From positions 1-7,846 of the forward strand of contig CAYNDL010000042.1 of NCBI GenBank assembly GCA_964396115.1: DNA of 7,846 bases, in the 5' to 3' direction. The notes beneath the pieces were generated by a model. The model saw only the letters and a list, made by a program, of their open reading frames with translations, searched no databases and was not told the origin of the DNA. Below, piece by piece: positions 5,327 to 7,846 of the stretch. Source of the DNA: CAYNDL01 sp964396115. GTDB taxonomy: Bacteria; Patescibacteriota; Andersenbacteria; UBA10190; CAIZMI01. The position numbers and the translations under genes are program-made. The stretch's first letter is position 1, and each line of letters begins with the position of its first letter.

Positions 5327-6052
5327 TTAGTTTACTGGTGATATGCGAGCTGGTTCTCTTAACTTAATCGCGTTTGTTGTTACATGCTCACCAAGAATCC
5401 TGGCTAGCATCAGCTCATTTCTTGAAGGCAAACGCTCTCCCATTTCGCCGCTTATCGTAGACGCGCCATAGGGAGATCCGCCTGACACTTCATCGATATT
5501 CTTTAATCCTTCCCCACTGATTTTACCGTTCAGTGGCAACCCAACAATAACGCATCCATGATGCATTAAGGTAACTATCATTGAAAGTAAGGCCATCTCT
5601 TGCCCCCCGTGCTGTGTAGCAGTACTCGTAAATACGCCTGCCGGTTTTCCAATGAGATACCCGGCGTCCCATGCGTTTGTTGTTTGATCCCAAAAAGCTT
5701 TCATTTGTGTAGCCACAATTCCAAATCTGGTCGGAGTACCAACAATTACTCCATCTATATTTTTTAAGTCTGTCTCTGGATCAGCCACAGGAACGTCTTT
5801 CATTTTCGCTTTAGCTTTCTTTATTGGTTCCGTCCAAAGTTTTTCAGGAATAATTTCATCTGCTTGTTTCAGAATTGGTTCACCGCCCGCTAATTTAACA
5901 CCCTCAACAACCGAATCTGCCATTATTTTTAAATGGCCGTAGAGCGAGTAGTAGATGACGAGAATTTTGGGTTTTTTTTCTTTTCTTTTTTTGGAAACCC
6001 GATCTCGAACTGAATTTGCACTCATATCTTCAGCAAGAATGCTTGAAAACAT
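5327..6052 (-). CDS. wrbA: NAD(P)H:quinone oxidoreductase, WrbA type
   Basis: This flavodoxin-fold, FMN-binding enzyme reduces quinones in a two-electron step and so avoids semiquinone radicals and superoxide. It is 241 residues from the first ATG. The FMN phosphate loop is YYSLYGHL (34-41). GTPTRFGIVATQMKAFWDQT (105-124), STATQHGGQE (143-152), HHG (164-166) and GGSPYGAST (191-199) are the classic WrbA blocks. Before the first strand (KILVIYYS, from residue 29) is a basic extension of about 28 residues. An internal ATG at 6025 (residue 10, MSANSV) is an alternative start that still keeps the fold. Neither start has a strong Shine-Dalgarno sequence. The gene leads a two-gene operon with the superoxide dismutase. 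A CRP-type palindrome ends ten bases before the first ATG, which points to control by the regulator encoded directly upstream. Confidence 0.95.
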   Translation of the reverse strand: MFSSILAEDMSANSVRDRVSKKRKEKKPKILVIYYSLYGHLKIMADSVVEGVKLAGGEPILKQADEIIPEKLWTEPIKKAKAKMKDVPVADPETDLKNIDGVIVGTPTRFGIVATQMKAFWDQTTNAWDAGYLIGKPAGVFTSTATQHGGQEMALLSMIVTLMHHGCVIVGLPLNGKISGEGLKNIDEVSGGSPYGASTISGEMGERLPSRNELMLARILGEHVTTNAIKLREPARISPVN

Positions 6053-6062
6053 GTTCGCCTAC

Positions 6063-6078
6063 TGTGACATATGTCACA
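6063..6078. promoter_or_regulatory. CRP-type operator, perfect 16-bp palindrome
   Basis: TGTGACATATGTCACA is a perfect palindrome and fits the TGTGA-N6-TCACA consensus of Crp-family sites exactly. It lies in the 31-base gap between the Crp/Fnr regulator stop codon and wrbA. If the regulator activates from -41.5, transcription would start near 6029, just before the internal wrbA ATG at 6025. If the -10 box is the CATATG inside the palindrome, the site would repress instead. Confidence 0.8.
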
Positions 6079-6083
6079 TTTGT

Positions 6084-6791
6084 CTACACTTTTTGACGTT
6101 CCTTAAACGAAGGCTGGGTTATTTGCTTATTTATTACGTAGTGGTTCTTCTCAATGACTACTATTCCTCGTTCACGCAGGGATGTTAATGCTTTCGTGAC
6201 AGTTTCCCTGGTGGCGCCCACCATCATCGCCAGTTGTTCGTGGGTAATAACAGCATTAACAACGTACCGAGTTGGGGAATCTTCCCCACTTATCTCTGCC
6301 AGCCTGCTCAGTTCGCGCACAATTCTCTCGCTGACTGTTCTTAATGCTAAGTCCTGAATCTTTTTTTCTGCGCGATTAAGACGATTGCCTACCTTTTGCA
6401 GTACCTGGATACCTAATTCAGGATAACGTTGAAGCAGACGCACTAAATCGCGTCCTAAAGCAAGTGAGATAATACTCTCCTCCCGTGCCTCAGCAAAAGG
6501 ATTATCTTCACAATAGTTACGGTCACTGCCCACACCCCTGATATCTCCAAAAATATCACCAGCTGTTAATGTGTCGATTATAATTTTCTTTCCGTTTAAC
6601 ACGTAATAAATATTAATTGACCCCTTTTTCAGGAGGTAAACTTTATCGCAATTTATTTGTGGGCCGGATATTAATTGTCCTTTACCCACTTCTTGCATGT
6701 GCGTTATCCGTTCCAAGTCACGAATCATTTCATCCGAACCCTGGAATATTTGTTTTAAATACCAAATTTTTTGCTCTGTTCTTGTTCCCAT
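6084..6791 (-). CDS. Crp/Fnr-family transcriptional regulator
   Basis: This 235-residue protein has the two-domain Crp layout. A cyclic-nucleotide-binding-like beta barrel (about 25-110) contains VYLLKKGSINIYYVLNGKK and AGDIFGD. A long dimerisation helix (about 112-150) leads to a winged helix-turn-helix (about 150-220). The HTH, ITHEQLAMMVGATRETVTKA (182-201), closely follows E. coli Crp; Arg195 and Glu196 match the Crp residues that read the GTGA half-site, and Lys200 replaces Crp Arg185. The ligand region after GD differs: the R-S/T pair that holds cAMP phosphate is missing and the segment reads SDRNYCEDNPFAEA. There are two cysteines, Cys48 and Cys94. It sits directly before wrbA-sod, with a matching palindrome between. 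Redox or another small signal is likely, inferred from context only. No Shine-Dalgarno precedes the ATG. Confidence 0.92.
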   Translation of the reverse strand: MGTRTEQKIWYLKQIFQGSDEMIRDLERITHMQEVGKGQLISGPQINCDKVYLLKKGSINIYYVLNGKKIIIDTLTAGDIFGDIRGVGSDRNYCEDNPFAEAREESIISLALGRDLVRLLQRYPELGIQVLQKVGNRLNRAEKKIQDLALRTVSERIVRELSRLAEISGEDSPTRYVVNAVITHEQLAMMVGATRETVTKALTSLRERGIVVIEKNHYVINKQITQPSFKERQKV

Positions 6792-6802
6792 TTGTACAAG
6801 GC

Positions 6803-6831
6803 ATACTACACCCCGTACCCAGGGGGATCAA
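6803..6831 (-). promoter_or_regulatory. Promoter of the Crp/Fnr regulator gene
   Basis: Read on the minus strand, TTGATC (6831-6826), a 17-base spacer and TAGTAT (6808-6803) form a fair sigma-70 promoter. Predicted transcription start is near 6796, only about five bases before the ATG, so the transcript would be leaderless or nearly so. The spacer carries an inverted repeat, CCCC (6811-6814) and GGGG (6822-6825), which could be a regulatory site. Confidence 0.5.
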
Positions 6832-6854
6832 TATTTTATGCTATTAACGTGTCT

Positions 6855-7271
6855 CTATTTTTTGACAATCTTTGTCCGAACAGTCGGAATATTTTTCGGT
6901 ATTACGGAATCCACGTGTGCCCTTTTTTCCCTAAGCCCAGCCAAACTTAATAATATTCTTATAACTGTTAGCAGAAGCAGGATGACCAGCTTAACGACCG
7001 TCGGTTGTAATAGGACAATAATAACCTCGCCGGCAATAAAAAAGTCCATACTGAAAGCCAGTGTTTGATTAAAACCAACTCGCGCCCTCTCTAACCTGGC
7101 CTCTTGTGCTCCTGCCCAAGGAGAAATTTCAACCAGAAAAATACGGCGAGCCGCCTTTAATCCACCCCACACGATGAAAATAGCTCCCCATGCATTTAGG
7201 AGGAACGAGATTATGTACGCTAGTGCCTGGATGAAAGCTACTACAAAAATTGTATTTATTGTGTTGAACAT
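6855..7271 (-). CDS. DUF1622 family membrane protein
   Basis: This 138-residue protein has three hydrophobic segments: about residues 8-38, 69-89 and 92-112. Between the first two is a conserved-looking stretch with charged residues (ARLERARVGFNQTLAFSMDFFIAGEVI) that matches the DUF1622 pattern of R-x-x-x-G, then a membrane helix with an acidic residue and A-x-E/D-I-I. A basic tail of about 25 residues follows. The function of the family is not known. The ATG at 7271 begins the first membrane helix. There is no Shine-Dalgarno sequence, but a good promoter lies directly upstream. It reads in the same direction as rpe and the Crp/Fnr regulator. Its stop codon is 63 bases before the regulator start, and its 3' end abuts the regulator promoter without a terminator. 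Confidence 0.75.
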   Translation of the reverse strand: MFNTINTIFVVAFIQALAYIISFLLNAWGAIFIVWGGLKAARRIFLVEISPWAGAQEARLERARVGFNQTLAFSMDFFIAGEVIIVLLQPTVVKLVILLLLTVIRILLSLAGLREKRAHVDSVIPKNIPTVRTKIVKK

Positions 7272-7292
7272 TTTTTGTTAATTATTACTAGT

Positions 7293-7321
7293 ATCTTAAA
7301 TGCTATCTGGTTGTTTATCAA
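7293..7321 (-). promoter_or_regulatory. Promoter of the DUF1622 gene
   Basis: On the minus strand TTGATA (7321-7316), a 17-base spacer and TAAGAT (7298-7293) give a good sigma-70-type promoter. The expected start near 7286 leaves a leader of about 15 bases without a Shine-Dalgarno sequence. It lies between the end of rpe and the DUF1622 ATG, so the latter has its own promoter. Confidence 0.55.
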
Positions 7322-7329
7322 ATGCGCGT

Positions 7330-7846
7330 CTAGACTGAAAATAATTTCTGCATTTTAAAATAATTCTCCCGTTCATTTCCGGAAAATAAAGCTTTGCCTA
7401 CGGATATGCTTTTTGCTCCCGTTTCTTTGATTTTCTGTATTAACTCCTCGTTAACGCCGCCATCTACTCCCAGTTCCACCTCTGGATATTTTTCATGAAG
7501 TGCCCTTAGCCTATTAAGGCTATGAAGCGAGAATTGTTGCCCTCCACGGCCAGGAGGAACACTTACCACCAGAAGAAAATCTATCATTTTTACAAATTTT
7601 GACACTTGTTCAAGGGGTGTTACAGGTGCGATGGCTAAGCCACGTTCAATTCCCAATTCCCCTGTTTTCTCCAGTATTGATTCAAGATTTGTAGTGTTTT
7701 CAACGTGGTACGTGATCCTCCTTGGTCCATAAGTTTGCCAGCGCATAAGTTCGCCTTCTTGGTCATTCACCATAAGATGTATATGTACTTTATTGTGCTC
7801 TAATTGGTTAAAAACAATTTGGGGATCGACGAAGTTTTTGGGAGCG
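7330..7846 (-). CDS. rpe: Ribulose-phosphate 3-epimerase, C-terminal 171 residues, 5' truncated by window edge
   Basis: The frame stays open through the right edge, so the gene starts outside the window. The visible protein matches ribulose-phosphate 3-epimerase, a metal-dependent TIM-barrel enzyme that interconverts ribulose-5-phosphate and xylulose-5-phosphate in the pentose phosphate pathway. HIHLMV near the left end of the visible protein is the metal-binding H-L-M-V block. SVPPGRGGQQF is the mobile loop (S-V-N-P-G-F-G-G-Q in typical members), here with Pro and Arg in place of Asn and Phe. LGVDGGVN carries the second catalytic Asp, and SVGKALF is the phosphate-binding end. The loop changes make it a diverged member, and a related sugar-phosphate epimerase such as allulose-6-phosphate 3-epimerase is not excluded. 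The first catalytic Asp lies outside the window. Confidence 0.85.
   Translation of the reverse strand, partial: APKNFVDPQIVFNQLEHNKVHIHLMVNDQEGELMRWQTYGPRRITYHVENTTNLESILEKTGELGIERGLAIAPVTPLEQVSKFVKMIDFLLVVSVPPGRGGQQFSLHSLNRLRALHEKYPEVELGVDGGVNEELIQKIKETGAKSISVGKALFSGNERENYFKMQKLFSV

Noticed and set aside
6821..6833. 13-base exact repeat AGGGGGATCAATA, also at 3093-3105
   Set aside because: For a window this long about one such match is expected by chance; the two contexts (regulator promoter and RNA 3' flank) are unrelated.
1..7846. CRISPR array, tRNA, transposon ends, attachment sites
   Set aside because: No regularly spaced repeats, no cloverleaf-like sequence, no transposase or integrase frame and no matching terminal repeats were found by reading.

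Overview
The window looks like a stretch of a small, gene-dense bacterial chromosome of modest GC content. The best guess, about 60 percent, is an uncultivated Candidate Phyla Radiation (Patescibacteria) genome. The reasons are a PriA helicase tail that has lost its arginine-finger motif, a short peptide deformylase, tightly packed and overlapping genes, several genes with no Shine-Dalgarno sequence, and small genes with no recognisable family. No tRNA, rRNA, CRISPR array, insertion sequence or phage gene was seen.

Left half (1-4111), mostly plus strand: this is the conserved bacterial order priA - def - fmt, broken up by two additions. The 3' end of priA (1-548) meets a converging family-4 glycosyltransferase gene (531-1649, minus). 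Then comes def (1710-2159), apparently expressed from a perfect TATAAT box eight bases before its start codon. Between def and fmt lies a compact cassette of two small genes (2258-2455 and 2489-2689). It has its own TTGACA promoter with a dyad in the spacer, strong ribosome binding sites, higher GC and a strong terminator. A 477-base stretch without a convincing protein gene follows. It holds a promoter-like sequence, an RNA of about 160 nt that folds as a long interrupted rod, and an intrinsic terminator just upstream of fmt (3167-4111). Def and Fmt are the two enzymes of the N-formyl-methionine cycle.

Right half (4097-7846), all minus strand, read right to left: the 3' part of ribulose-phosphate 3-epimerase (cut by the window edge), a DUF1622-type membrane protein, a Crp/Fnr-family regulator, a WrbA-type NAD(P)H:quinone oxidoreductase and a Mn-type superoxide dismutase. 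The dismutase is followed by a terminator and a single-pass membrane-anchored protein of unknown function that ends inside the tail of fmt. WrbA and the dismutase are four bases apart and form an oxidative-stress operon. In the gap between regulator and wrbA lies a perfect 16-bp palindrome, TGTGACATATGTCACA, which is the canonical CRP-type site. The regulator's recognition helix keeps the R-E-T-V residues that read this half-site, while its ligand pocket lacks the usual cAMP-binding residues. The simplest reading is a local redox-response module with an unknown signal.

The most interesting items are the structured RNA and terminator in front of fmt, the self-contained two-gene cassette, and the regulator-operator pair controlling wrbA-sod.
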